A DNA stretch of 64,000 nucleotides. It comes from Erpobdella octoculata (Eukaryota > Annelida > Clitellata > Hirudinida > Erpobdellidae). This document shows positions 48,759 through 64,000 of the stretch, piece by piece. Position 1 is the stretch's first letter. Each line of letters starts with the position of its first letter. Where the stretch lies: the NCBI GenBank assembly GCA_963978895.1, contig OZ022241.1, positions 8,586,856 through 8,650,855 on the forward strand, in the 5' to 3' direction. The notes beneath the pieces were generated by a model, which was not told where the DNA came from, made no database searches, and was given only the letters and a program-made list of their open reading frames with translations. A program made the position numbers and the translations under genes.

Positions 48759-50547
48759 TCAAATTTCGTTCCTCCAGCAAAATCGTGTAGGATGGTCCAT
48801 CCAGTGAGCATCCAGGAGACTTTTAAACTGGAAGATATCTTTTGCTTCTATGACTGAAGCAGGGAGTTTATTCCATGTATTGATTACTCTTGTAGTAAAG
48901 AAAAACTTTTTGATGTCCAGTCTAGAATATGGTTTTTCCAACTTGTGAATGCCCTCTTGTGTTGAGTAAATTAGATTTTTTTATTAAACTTGGAGCTGAA
49001 TTGGCACAGTAAAAATTGTTTAATATTTTATAGACTTCAATCATGTCTCCTCTAGATCTTCTAAGCCTTAGAGTAGATAAATCGAGATACTTCAGTCTTT
49101 CTTTATATTTCAAATTTCGACATTCACGCACTAGCTTAGTTGCTCTTTTTTGTACTTTTTCAAGTTTTTCTATCATGCCTATATTGTGAGGGGACCATAC
49201 CACAAAAGCATATTCAAGATGTGGACGGACTAAACCTTTATACAGAAGCAAAAAACAATCCTTCGATAAGTTGTGGAAATTTCTTTTAACAACTCCTAGA
49301 ATGCTATTAGCGGTTTTGACTAATTTGCATATATGAGTAGTAAATTTTAGGTTGCTGTCTATTACAACTCCTAGATCTCTGACTTCATGGACTGTTGAAA
49401 TGTGGTGTTTAGTCTCCCCTTCAGCAAAGTTGTAGTCAAATTTATATGTGTTATGCAATGACAAATATACACACTTGCTATAGTTCAGTTTTAGGAGCCA
49501 GAGATCTAAACAGCATTGGAGAATCTGTTGATCATCTACACTGTTGATTATCCTGAAAATTTTTGCATCGTCAGCAAATAAAAAGATATTTAGACCTTCA
49601 ACGTCACAAGCTTGAAATACGTCATTGATATAAATTACAAATAGTAAAGGACCTAGGACACTTCCTTGTGGGACTCCGCTCAAGACTTTATGCCTAGATG
49701 ATAGCTGGTCATTAACCTTGACTTGAAAGTGTCTTGTTGTCAGAAAGTTTTCAATCCATCCTATCAGAGTATCGTGTAATTTATAGCACTTCAATTTATA
49801 AATTAACTTTTTGTGTGGCACTTTGTCAAATGCCTTTTCAAAATCGGTGTAGATTATATCTACTTGCTTGCCTTGATCCAGAGCACTTGTCCAGAGATTC
49901 ATAATTTTCAGTAATTGCAAAGAAGTAGATTTACCTTTCATGAAACCATACTGATTACCATGGAATAAATTATTATTTAAAAAGTGTGATAGTATAAAAT
50001 CGCTCAGAATAGATTCCATTATTTTACACGGAACTGAGGTCAAGGACACCGGTCTATAATTTAATGGATCATGCTTACTACCTTTTTTAAATATTGGAAC
50101 TATAGTACTAATTTTCCAATCCTCAGGGAGTGTTCTTTTACACAGTGAATCACTGAAAATTTTAGCCAAACATGTATAAATTTCATGCCTACACTCGGAA
50201 AGAATTTTTGGGTAGATACCATCAGGTCCTTGAGATTTGTTAGGATTCATTTTACACAGTTTGGCAAAAACTAATTCAGGTATTATTGATATTTCATTCA
50301 TTGGAAAATCAGTTTTGAAAAGCAACTTCTCGTAATTAAAATCTGAAGTATCATTTACAAAAACCTGTTCAAAGAAAGATGCCAGACATTCCGATTTATC
50401 TTTATCTGAGGAGCAGATCACTGTTTTCCCACTGCTATCAGTATATTTTAAATCTCCTATGGTGCTTGTTGTTTGAGTTTTAGTTTTAACATACTTCCAA
50501 AAAGCCTTAGGATTGTTTTTACATTTGCCGGCAACCGACAGTTGATA
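48759..50547 (-). pseudogene. CR1-like non-LTR retrotransposon, 5'-truncated
   Basis: The long frame (48922 to about 50540) gives the linker [13 protein letters not shown] and RT blocks GPDGIYPKIL, YTDFEKAFDKVPH, GVPQGSVLGPLLFVIYINDV and FADDAKI, then the thumb and tail HLEYAFVVWSPH and RLKYLDLSTLRLRRSRGDM. A one-base shift near 48945 moves the last 50 residues (RLDIKKFFFTTRVINTWNKL) to another frame. The endonuclease half is missing. The downstream (TTTG)-rich tail at about 48720-48745 suits a CR1-type 3' end. It is nested inside the 7.8-kb inverted-repeat element. Confidence 0.93.
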
Positions 50548-50761
<214 letters not shown>

Positions 50762-50764
50762 TAG

Positions 50765-51403
50765 CAAATCTATTTTACGTTTTATAGGCTAACAGAAGTT
50801 ATGAAAGAATGTAAAAGAGAAAATGAGCGTGAACGGGAACGGGAACGGGAGAGCAACCGTGACCGGGAAAGCAAGCATGACCGGGAACGAGAGAGCAAGC
50901 GTGAGCGGGAACAGGAAAGCGACCGGGAACGGAAAAGCGACCGGGAACGGTAAAGCGACCGGGAACGGGAAAGCGACCGGGAACGGGAAAGCGACCGGGA
51001 ACGGGAAAGCGATCGGGAACGGGAAAGCGACCGAGAACGGGAAAGCGACCGGGAACGGGAAAGCGACCGGGAACGGGAAAGCGACCGGGAACGCGGAAAG
51101 CGACCGGGAACGCGGAAAGCGACCGGGAACGCGGAAAGCGACCGGGAACGCGGAAAGCGACCGGGAACGCGGAAAGCGACTGGAATCGGGAGAGCAAGCA
51201 TGGAAGGAAACGCGAGCAAGAGAGAAAATAGATAACAAAACTTCTGAGCGGGAAAGCGACCGGGAGCTGGAAAACGACCGAGAGCGGAAAAGCGACCGGG
51301 AACGCTACGAAAACGGGAAAGTGGAGAAGGGAACGGGAGCGAGAGAGACAAACATTAGAAAAACCTCTAAAAACCCCGGGCAACGCCGGGTAACCCCGCT
51401 AGT
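50765..51403 (+). repeat. Repeat element with GGGAACGGGAAAGCGACC array and CCGCTAGT end
   Basis: An ATTTTACGTTTTAT start is followed by a purine-rich array (50820-51190) whose unit is 18 bp (GGGAACGGGAAAGCGACC) and, from about 51090, 19 bp with an extra C (GGGAACGCGGAAAGCGACC). Then comes AACCCCGGGCAACGCCGGGT and CCGCTAGT. Open frames in both strands reflect the array. A reverse-orientation relative is at 57088-58190. It interrupts the right terminal array of the 7.8-kb element. Confidence 0.78.
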
Positions 51404-52375
51404 TTTGTTATAAAGTATAGAATTGTTTGATATATATTAGGCACAAATGCACGAACTTTTATTTTCCCGTGTTAATTAGCTCCATAGATATCTATGATTG
51501 GCTCACTGAGCGGCCGAAACTAAGCTCGTTTGTTTTTGTTTAATAACTCGGTCAATTTATCGTGCATTTTAAAATAATTTATACCATTAATTTTTTTATA
51601 AAATATATAATCTTTTGATATATTTTAGGCAAACATCCACGAACTTTGATTTTCCCGTGTTAATTGGCTCATTGAGCGACCGAAACTAAGCTTATTGGTT
51701 TTTGTTTAATAACTGGGTCAATTTATCGTGCATTTTAAAATAATTTATACCATTAATTTTGTTATAAAGTATTTTTTTTTTTTTTTATAATAGTTTATAG
51801 TCCTTTACACCATGTGTTTTAAGACTGAAATGTCTGTATGTAGGAAACAGCTAAGTACTTCCTGTTGTGGATCATAACTTTTCCCTCCTCCTTTCTCCAG
51901 GCTTGGGACTGGCTCGCAATTAGCGAGGCGGAGTTGTTATAAAGTATAGAATTGTTTGATATATATTAGGCACAAATGCACGAACTTTTATTTTCCGTGT
52001 TAATTGGCTCACAGAGCGGCCGAAACTAAGCTCGTTTGTTTTTGTTTAATAATTTGCTCAATTTATTGTGCATTTTAAAATAATTTATACCATTAATTTT
52101 TAAATAAAATATATAATTTTTTTATATATATTAGGCACGAATGCACGAACTTTTATTTTTCCGTGTTAATTGGCTCACTGAGCGGCCGAAACTAAGCTCG
52201 TTTGTTTTTGTTTAATAACTCGGTCAATTTATCGTGCATTTTAAAATAATTTATACCATTAATTTTTAAATAAAATATAGAATTTTTTGATATATATTAG
52301 GCACAAATGCACGAACTTTTATTTTTCCGTGTTAGATACCAACGACTTGGCTCACTGAGCTAACTTCAGGCACGT
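51404..52375 (-). repeat. Right terminal array of ~165-bp units
   Basis: About five units in inverse orientation to the left array, with the same landmarks (GGCTCACTGAGCGGCCGAAA, TTATCGTGCATTTTAAAATA). One unit is split by the fifth retroposon copy. Confidence 0.88.
51773..51935 (-). mobile_element. Short A-tailed retroposon, copy 5
   Basis: On the minus strand it reads AACTCCGCCTCGCTAATTGC and ends with an A-run of about 15. It sits in the satellite array with the duplication GTTATAAAGTAT at 51761-51772 and 51936-51947. Neighbouring array units show the uninterrupted site. Confidence 0.88.
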
Positions 52376-52670
52376 TCTTAATGTATGGGTGAAGCTAGCA
52401 GACGCTCAAATGAATTAATTTTTTTAAGAAGAAAAAGTATCGGTAATAGAAGAAATATACTTTATATAATCAAATATTTAAACAGAATTGTGACACAAGT
52501 GTTATTTATCGACAAAATTGACTTTGATGAAATGTAAACAAGTAATGGAAGCGCTTCTTAGACAGACCGTCTACTTCTGTACCTAAATCTGTTGACGTAT
52601 ATTTCGATAACATAGATTTACATGATACTCTTTCAGCTTTTTGTATTCATCTATGGTGATATTATAAATG

Positions 52671-53216
52671 TGCAAAGTGTCGTTTTGACACAAGTTGTTT
52701 TAATATCTGGCCGACTCAGGAGAAAATGTACGAGTTTGGTCGTCTCCACAGTGAAACACCGCTGAACTTTGACAGACGATATCTCGGTAACTAACATTTA
52801 CAGAAAAATATTTTTACATTTTTACTATTCAACTAGGGTGTTCAAATAAGTGTGCAAAGTGTCGTTTTGACACAAGTTGTTTTAATATCTGGCCGACTCA
52901 GGAGAAAATGTACGAGTTTGGTCGTCTCTACAGTGAAACACCGCTGAACTTTGACAGACGATATCTCGGTAACTAACATTTACAGAAAAATATTTTTACA
53001 TTTTTACTATTCAACTAGGGTGTTCAAATAAGTGTGCAAAGTGTCGTTTTGACACAAGTTGTTTTAATATCTGGCCGACTCAGGAGAAAATGTACGAGTT
53101 TGGTCGTTTCCATAGTGAAACACCGCTGAACTTTGACAGACGATATCTCGGTAACTGAGATTTACAAGATTTTTTATTTAAACTTTTTATCATCATCTAC
53201 AGTGATTTTAAAAGTG
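52671..53216 (+). repeat. 182-bp tandem repeat, left arm
   Basis: TGCAAAGTGTCGTTTTGACA recurs at 52671, 52853 and 53035, and a variant at 53217: exact 182-bp spacing. Units include CAGACGATATCTCGGTAACT. The first two are almost identical. Confidence 0.93.
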
Positions 53217-53447
53217 TGCAAAATTTCGTTTTGACACAAGTTGTTTTAATAGCAGGCATACTTAAGCTGTTTAAATATCAGGCCGACTTAAGGAAAAACT
53301 CAGATTTACTGGAAAAGTTTTTTATTTTTTAAACATCATCTATGGTCATATTATAAGTGTACAAAGTTTTGTTTTAACACAAGTTAAGATAAACGGGATA
53401 ATAAAAAACAAGTAACAAACTCAAGCTAGAGTGCTAAAATGTTTTAT

Positions 53448-55107
53448 TTACACAAGTTGAATATTTTTTCCATTTGTACACGATGAGCATTTAAACATTT
53501 TCCGATCAAAATCAGTGTTTTTTACTTTCTCACATCCGCGGTGGAACCACTTCTTGCAAATGTCGCAAGAAATCATATCTTCCGCTTTCTCTGTATGATC
53601 TTCATCGTACGGAAGCCTGCATGTGCAGAATAAATCAAAACTTGAAGAAGATGGGGGAAGTTTTGTTGAAGAATATGATGTCTTCTTGCACAAGTTTTTC
53701 GCATTTTTCATTATATGACTCAGGCATCTGTGTATCACAGGCGTCGTTAAGTCGTCCTCGGTTGCTACCCCAGTGACAATTCGGTAATAGATCTCCATTA
53801 TGATTTCGGGGCATGCGTCACAAAATGAGTCGCATAATGCCCTTAAAATCACAATGGAGCCGTCACAAATCAGGAGCCTCTGTCGCTTGTCTTTCTTCCA
53901 TCCATACCGGTTTGTATAGGCACACTTGAACTCATTTAAAAACCTTTAACTGAGGCGGTGGTATGACTGCATGTTAAATAAGACGCTACTGGAAATGGGG
54001 GACCTCCTGCTGTATCGGATTGCGTACAACAAGCTCGTATACGTAAAAAGGAGCTTCTCGTCTTTTTACGATACTTCCAGTAGCGTCTAGATAAACTCTG
54101 TTGGTCCGGCATATCTCGTGGAACATTTTGACGCTTGCTTTTGACCATAGCATTACGCCGAGTGGGATGGCGGACACTCGTTGGATGCATGCATGGTCAT
54201 CATCAGCAGTCAGCTCTCCTTCAAAACCAACAAGCTCTGCAATTCCAGCTCATGTCCTCTTTTTGTTTTTTGAAACTGGCTACAAATTTTTCACAGGACC
54301 TGGGCATTCGGGGCTCCATCTCTATTACCGGAATTGAATATGTCACTGTCCATATTTTGAAGATCTTCTATATTTTTTTCTCGGGGTAATGTGTTATTAC
54401 CCATCGACTGGGCAATTTTTTCTCGCTCACCAGCCCGAATGAAATGACACCGTTGTTCCCCTTTTCGATGCCTACACTCAATGAAATCTCCATCTCCCTG
54501 AAAAGTAACAAATAATCCCCTGTAGCGTTTCGTCATCGGGAATTTTAATGGAAAATTTGATGGGACATTCTTCAAAAGTGCATCTTCCCCTGGCATTAAA
54601 CAACAAACCCAATCTATCGGAATCTTGCACTTTCACCCGGTGCCACTTGCAAGCCAAACAACAATAAGGGTTCGAATTCTTCAAATAAGGCCGAAAAATG
54701 GCCATCCAATTCGTTTTGAAAAAGGCTCCTTGTTGAGAACCCCTTAAAAAGTTCCATTCTTCCTTTTTCAGTGTGAAATAGGATGACCCGCCGATAGTTT
54801 TTCTCCAAACATCAGGAGAAGCATTTTCAGGTGTACTTTCATGCAAAATCTCAGTCGAATGATGTTCGGCGAGGAAACTTGTCATGGTAATGGCTCCCTC
54901 CGACGCAGAATTGATTGATTTTTGAGAACAATCGTCAATGTTTTCTTGAAAATTCTTTGATGCACGTCCGTAAAATACTCTTGCATTTTTACAGTGCTTA
55001 CGGCTGATTGGAACGCCAAGTAATCGAAGGACTTCGTCCCAAATCTCAACGCTTCTGCGGTCTTTATTCGGGAATTTCTTGAACGTTTCTTCCGGAGCTG
55101 CTACCAT
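53448..55107 (-). pseudogene. Transposase-like gene with C-terminal PHD finger, frameshifted
   Basis: From right to left: 54478-55107 (209 codons) has CCLACKWHRVKVQDSDR and GRCTFEECPIKFSI. After a frameshift, FIECRHRKGEQRCHFIRAGE follows. Then FHEICRTNRVYLDATGSIVK (a likely first catalytic aspartate) with YVYELVVRNPIQ. Then RLLICDGSIVILRALCDSF (a second aspartate), RIVTGVA and HRCLSHIMKNAKN. Last is a PHD finger, FCTCRLPYDED...ISCDICKKWFHRGCE...FKCSSC. The order recalls Mutator-like DDE enzymes; I did not recognise a named family. At least three frameshifts make it nonfunctional. Confidence 0.68.
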
Positions 55108-55639
55108 TTCAGGAGCCGAAACAATTTTCGGTTTCTGTACAAATTACAAGAATAATTTATGCGTAACTAAATAAGCTTAAATATATTTATAAATTTTGAA
55201 ATTTGTGTTAGAAATGGGCATTAAAGCGCGGTTACGCGGGCAGAGATTTACTAGCGGCAAATCAAAATGCAGTTGCATCTTTGCCCAGAGATTTTTCAAA
55301 ACGAAACTTTGCACAAGTATAATATCACTATAGATAAATATAAAAAGCTAAATAAAAAATTTCTGTAAATCTTAGTTACCGAGATATCGTCTGTCAAAGT
55401 TCAGCGGTGTTTCACTATGGAAACGACCAAACTCGTACATTTTCTTTTGAGTCGGCCAGATATTAAAACAACTTGTGTCAAAACAAAACTTTGCACATTT
55501 ATAATATCACCATAGATGAATACAAAAAGCTAAAAGAATATCATGTAAATCTAAGTTATCGAAATATACGTCAACAGAAGCGCTTCCATTATTTGTTTAC
55601 ATTTCATCAAAGTCAATTTTTTTAGTTGACATCAAATCT

Positions 55640-56312
55640 CAAAGTTTATATGGTTTGGTAAAACAAAAGGTAAAACAGTCACTGGCAAAAAAGCAAAAAT
55701 TGGAAAGCATTACTTACACTGCACACTGTATACACACCGGTTGCAGATGTTAAACAGTCAGAAAATGCCAAAATTCTGCAACCTGGAATTTTATTTTCAG
55801 CCCAAGACAATTTAACTGTTAGTACTCTTGCTAGCCCACATGATACTAATAATGTGAAAAATCAAAGACTTGTCTAAATTGGCCAAACTAACCTTCTTTT
55901 TCCTCGAAAAGCGGTAACTTCTGTTAAACCCGTTTAGCATGCCGTCGGAGTCAGACAACCTTATTTGTTTTCATGCGGTGAAGACAAACGAGTTAAATGC
56001 TGGGATCCCGAGTACAACAAAGTTATTAGAAACTATCATGGCCACCTCATCTTCGTATTCCGTATACGGTCTCGATCTCCATCCCATGCTAGATGTATTT
56101 GTTACCTCTGGAAGAGATTCAACAGCCAGACTTTGGAACATGGGTATCAAACAATGGGTCTTCCCAGATGGTGAATTTGTGCAGAACATGAATGGTCATC
56201 TCAACGCTGTATATGGTCTCGACCTCCATCCAATGCTAGATGTATTTGTTACCTCTGGAAGAGGTTCAACAGCCAGACTTTTGGACATGAGATCCAAAGC
56301 TCAAACCTATTG
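55640..56312 (+). pseudogene. PLRG1: PLRG1-like WD40 pseudogene, intronless and rearranged
   Basis: [20 protein letters not shown] followed by IRNYHGHL is close to the pleiotropic regulator 1 WD repeat. [20 protein letters not shown] occurs twice (about 56068 and 56209), and [14 protein letters not shown] belongs to a later repeat, so parts are duplicated and out of order. Stops and frameshifts precede it from about 55735. Spliced-gene features are absent, so it looks like a retrocopy or rearranged copy. PLRG1 itself is a spliceosomal Prp19-complex protein. Confidence 0.78.
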
Positions 56313-56971
56313 ATGAACAACAACGTTAAAGAACTGATTGAACGAAACTTTATTCTATGGCAGGCCGGCTTCACTTGCAACAAGGTACAGCGGTGTATCA
56401 GTATATGTATGCACTTATACAAAGTCGATTCATTGCCGCACGTTGCCATTCTGAATCCTTTGACTGGCAAAGCAATTGAAAATTTTAATGGACCATTTGA
56501 CAAATCATTTGTAGAGAATGCCAACAAATTTTTGCAAAGCTGTTTGAACCATAAGGATAATGAGTGTGGCATTCTAGTGTCAAGAAAAATTAGACAGTTG
56601 AAGCTGGCTGGTATTGGGACTGAAGTGAAATAAGGTGGCGATGAGTTAAATGCTCGTTCATTACACGAAAACTTGTTTGAACAAAAAAATGAAGTTGTTA
56701 TTCCTGATACCATGAAACCCGCTCTGATGCATGAAATGTTTTTAAGATCAGCAAGCAACCTGAAATCTAAAATAGCTTTGAAATTCCCCGACTGAAAAAA
56801 GCAAATTCTTAAATGGCCGTGTTTGTTAAAGTTGAAAATGGCTATAAAGGGAATAAGTTTCAGTTGTCGAGCTCTCCACAAAGAATTATCGATGTGAGAA
56901 ATTGTGAAGAAGTTACACTCGCAGACTCTAAATTTTATCCTAACGAAACTGTTATCGCTTATTTAGAATAA
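56313..56971 (+). pseudogene. UBXN7: UBXN7-like pseudogene (UAS and UBX parts)
   Basis: NVKELIERNFILWQ, then LPHVAILNPLTGKAIENF, matches the UAS domain of UBXN7-type p97 adaptors. After a stop at 56631, IALKFPD, another stop and a frameshift, GNKFQLSSSPQRIIDV and FYPNETVIAYLE resemble the UBX domain end. The linker between the domains is mostly deleted. AAATAAA occurs about 60 bp past the last codon. It abuts the PLRG1-like fragment directly. Confidence 0.7.
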
Positions 56972-57087
56972 GCAATTTTAGTAACACATTTTATTGATTT
57001 TTTATTTCATACTGTTGGTTTTTTAAATAAACTAAACCAAAAAAATTCTAATCAAAGCTTGTCTATATCAATATATATTATATAAAA

Positions 57088-58190
57088 ACTAGCAGGGTAC
57101 CCGGCGTTGCCCGGGGTTTTTAAAGGTTTTCCTATCGTTTTTCTCTCGCTCCCGTTTCCTTCTTATTTTCTTCTTTTTAGTTCACAAAAACGTGATATTT
57201 TAAAAAAGATTTTTTTAATATTTTATTATATCTTTTAATAAAGCCTCTATTGGCTCGCTGCTGGTAATTTTTGTATTCTTATGACGTTTTTTAGGAGTCA
57301 CGTGTCGAATCATGTCATAATCTAGCTTAGTGCTCACAGCAACTTACATTTAAGTGTCCGTTTTTATACGATTGCACATTATTTGTGGTTATGTGCGGAA
57401 AGTCACGAAATTAATGAACCATGGCACCGAGCAGTGTAGTTTTCCCGCTCCGCTCACAGCATCTGTTTAAGCCAATGATATATACATTGATATATGCTAG
57501 CACTAGACTTTATAGATTGGTAGTCAATATAACCCTTTTCAAATCGGTCGGGTTCTTACGACTAGCACGGAAAAAAAGGGAATTCCCCGTTTTGTTTAGC
57601 AGTATTTCCAACTTGCGTGTAGTGCGGTGCAAAACATGATTTTTGGTTTGACCAGCAGATACTTAGAAAAATAAAATTATCGTTGATCATTTTGATGCAA
57701 TAATTTTCTTCTTAGTAATTGTGAGTTGTGATTAAATCTAATATATAAATAATACTTTTTATGGTCAGAAAACGTTGGTGCGCGGGGCCCCCAAATGCGC
57801 GGGGCTCGCAGCATTTGCTACTATTGCTTCGTGGCTGATTCGGCACTGCTCGCTTTGTCTCTCTTTTTCCCGCTTCCGATTCCTTTTCAGCTTGCTCAAT
57901 CGCTCTCGCTCGCTCCTTTTCGCTCTCCTGCTTCCTCTCCTTTTCCCGGTCACTTTTCCGCCCTTGCTTGCTCTCCCGTTTCCGCCCTTGCTTGCTCTCC
58001 CGTTTCCGCTCTCACTCGCTTCCCGTTTCTGCTCGCACTCGCTTTCCCGTTCCCGTTTCTGCTCGCACTCGCTTTCCCGCTCCCGTTCCCACTCGCTCTC
58101 CCGTTCCCGCTCGCTCTCCCGCTCCCGCTTTTTTTCTTTCTTCCTCTTCTTTCTCATTTTTTTTCCATAAAACGTAAAATAATTTTGGTA
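57088..58190 (-). repeat. Reverse-orientation copy of the CCGCTAGT-ended repeat
   Basis: ACTAGCAGGGTACCCGGCGT and TGCCCGGGGTTTTTAAAGG form the end. At the other side a pyrimidine-rich array (57840-58135, TTTCCCGTTCCCGCTCGCTC-like words) leads to CCATAAAACGTAAAAT. It is the complement of the element at 50765-51403, but longer. The middle (57200-57780) is noncoding. Confidence 0.7.
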
Positions 58191-58843
58191 AAAGTTGCTT
58201 GAAACTTTCAAACTTTGTTACGTAAACTAAATTTGAATGTTGTTAAGCAATAACCTTTGATGTTCGTATATAGGCATTTTTGGTCTGGAAAGTTGTTTGA
58301 TCCTTAAAAATAATTAAAAAAATTTTAATTGAAATCTACCCTATCTTTTTTCCCTCTTTAAGATCTACCTCAATGCAAAATGTTGTTAAAATGGGACCAG
58401 CGGTTTGGATTTGTATAACGGACAGACAAACAGACAGTCATTTGTATATTTACCAATGGTTGTTGAGGATTTGGTCTAATTATTAATCAGCGTGAAACTA
58501 CTAGTCTTCAGTTTTACGGATAAACATCTAGAAATTATTTAACGCTTAAAAATAATTTAAAATCTTGTTTTAACATTTAGATAAATATGTCGTAACTAAA
58601 AAATTAGTAAACGAACTTGCAGAATAGTTTTTACATTGTAAAATAGTTCCTGCTTTTCAACGCGCGGCAACGGATTGATCACAAGCGTCGGAGGTTGTAA
58701 ATTGGCTGCCATTGATTGTGTTAATACTCATTGTCGCTGCTTGTAGTAGTAAATTTTGGCGCATAAAGTTGTACATTCTGGCCGTTCTCCCGCCCGGTTT
58801 GTGTGTAATTTTGGATTCGTTGGAAGGGTCAATTGTCTGGATT
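58190..58843. promoter_or_regulatory. Region upstream of the TFAP4-like gene
   Basis: AT-rich up to 58620, then less so (AACGCGCGGCAACGG at about 58659) for the last 200 bp before the start codon. No specific site is assigned; a promoter role is inferred from position. Confidence 0.4.

Positions 58844-64000
<5,157 letters not shown>

Larger units (their letters stand above)
52514..55622 (-). mobile_element. DNA transposon with 182-bp terminal repeats and PHD-ended transposase
   Basis: The left end AAAATTGACTTTGATGAAAT recurs inverted at about 55603-55622, and the match extends inward through GTTGACGTATATTTCGATAA and TTTTGTATTCATCTATGGTG. Left arm: three to four 182-bp tandem units (52671-53216). 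Right arm: one unit (about 55310-55500). The coding region lies between on the minus strand. I could not read the target duplication. The left terminus holds a 32-bp extra segment. Confidence 0.75.

Noticed and set aside
50782..51413. Long overlapping frames rich in RSRSLS, PGRFPV or ATGNGK (50.8-51.4 kb), and RERESE at 57.8-58.2 kb
   Set aside because: All frames on both strands stay open because the DNA is an 18-bp purine-rich array; no start context, splice partner or conserved domain.
52671..53216. Regular 182-bp repeats as a CRISPR array
   Set aside because: The units are contiguous without unique spacers, the genome is eukaryotic, and an inverted copy at the other end makes it a transposon terminus.

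Overview
The window is a piece of an AT-rich animal nuclear genome, probably an invertebrate. Evidence: conserved metazoan genes split by many small introns (GT..AG borders), long (AT)n microsatellites, and dense eukaryotic transposons (hAT, P-like, Mutator-like, Gypsy-type LTR, CR1-like LINE, SINEs). I see no bacterial or viral gene organisation. I cannot name the species from the sequence.

Host genes. (1) 11.6-23.3 kb, minus strand: a many-exon homologue of the cohesin loader NIPBL/SCC2. (2) 23.7-28.5 kb, plus strand: a complete two-exon THUMPD1 homologue (adaptor for tRNA acetylation), head-to-head with the NIPBL gene across about 400 bp. (3) 58.8 kb to the window edge, plus strand: the first four exons of a TFAP4 (AP-4) bHLH transcription factor. 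(4) 55.7-57.0 kb: two adjoining intronless pseudogene fragments, one PLRG1-like (WD40) and one UBXN7-like (UAS and UBX).

Mobile DNA, left to right. 1.16-9.68 kb is a decayed Gypsy element sitting in an (AT)n tract. Its 3' LTR is split by a 3.9-kb hAT-like element (1192-5114, 8-bp duplication) whose ends carry telomere-like CCCGAA hexamers; that element holds a tRNA-SINE fragment split by a further 1.7-kb element (2223-3897, 8-bp duplication). 9.78-10.87 kb is a second Gypsy remnant. The THUMPD1 intron holds a 760-bp near-perfect palindrome and nested inverted-repeat elements. 29.47-36.70 kb is a nest fully resolved by target duplications: an outer hAT (8-bp duplication), an LTR element inside its transposase frame (5-bp duplication, identical LTRs, gag-protease-integrase in one frame but no reverse transcriptase), and a P-like element (8-bp duplication, 35-bp perfect inverted repeats, a THAP-type gene), which itself contains a 35-bp miniature with its own 8-bp duplication. 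36.7-39.8 kb is another hAT remnant.

44.53-52.38 kb is a 7.8-kb element with 9-bp duplications whose roughly 1-kb inverted ends are arrays of a ~165-bp repeat; inside are hAT, P-like, LINE and microsatellite-linked insertions. 52.5-55.6 kb is another inverted-repeat element, with 182-bp terminal arrays and a decayed transposase-like gene ending in a PHD finger. Five copies of a short A-tailed retroposon (four with clear target duplications) are scattered through the window.

How it fits together: three conserved housekeeping or regulatory genes are separated and intron-inflated by successive transposon insertions. The order of many insertions can be read directly from the nested target-site duplications.
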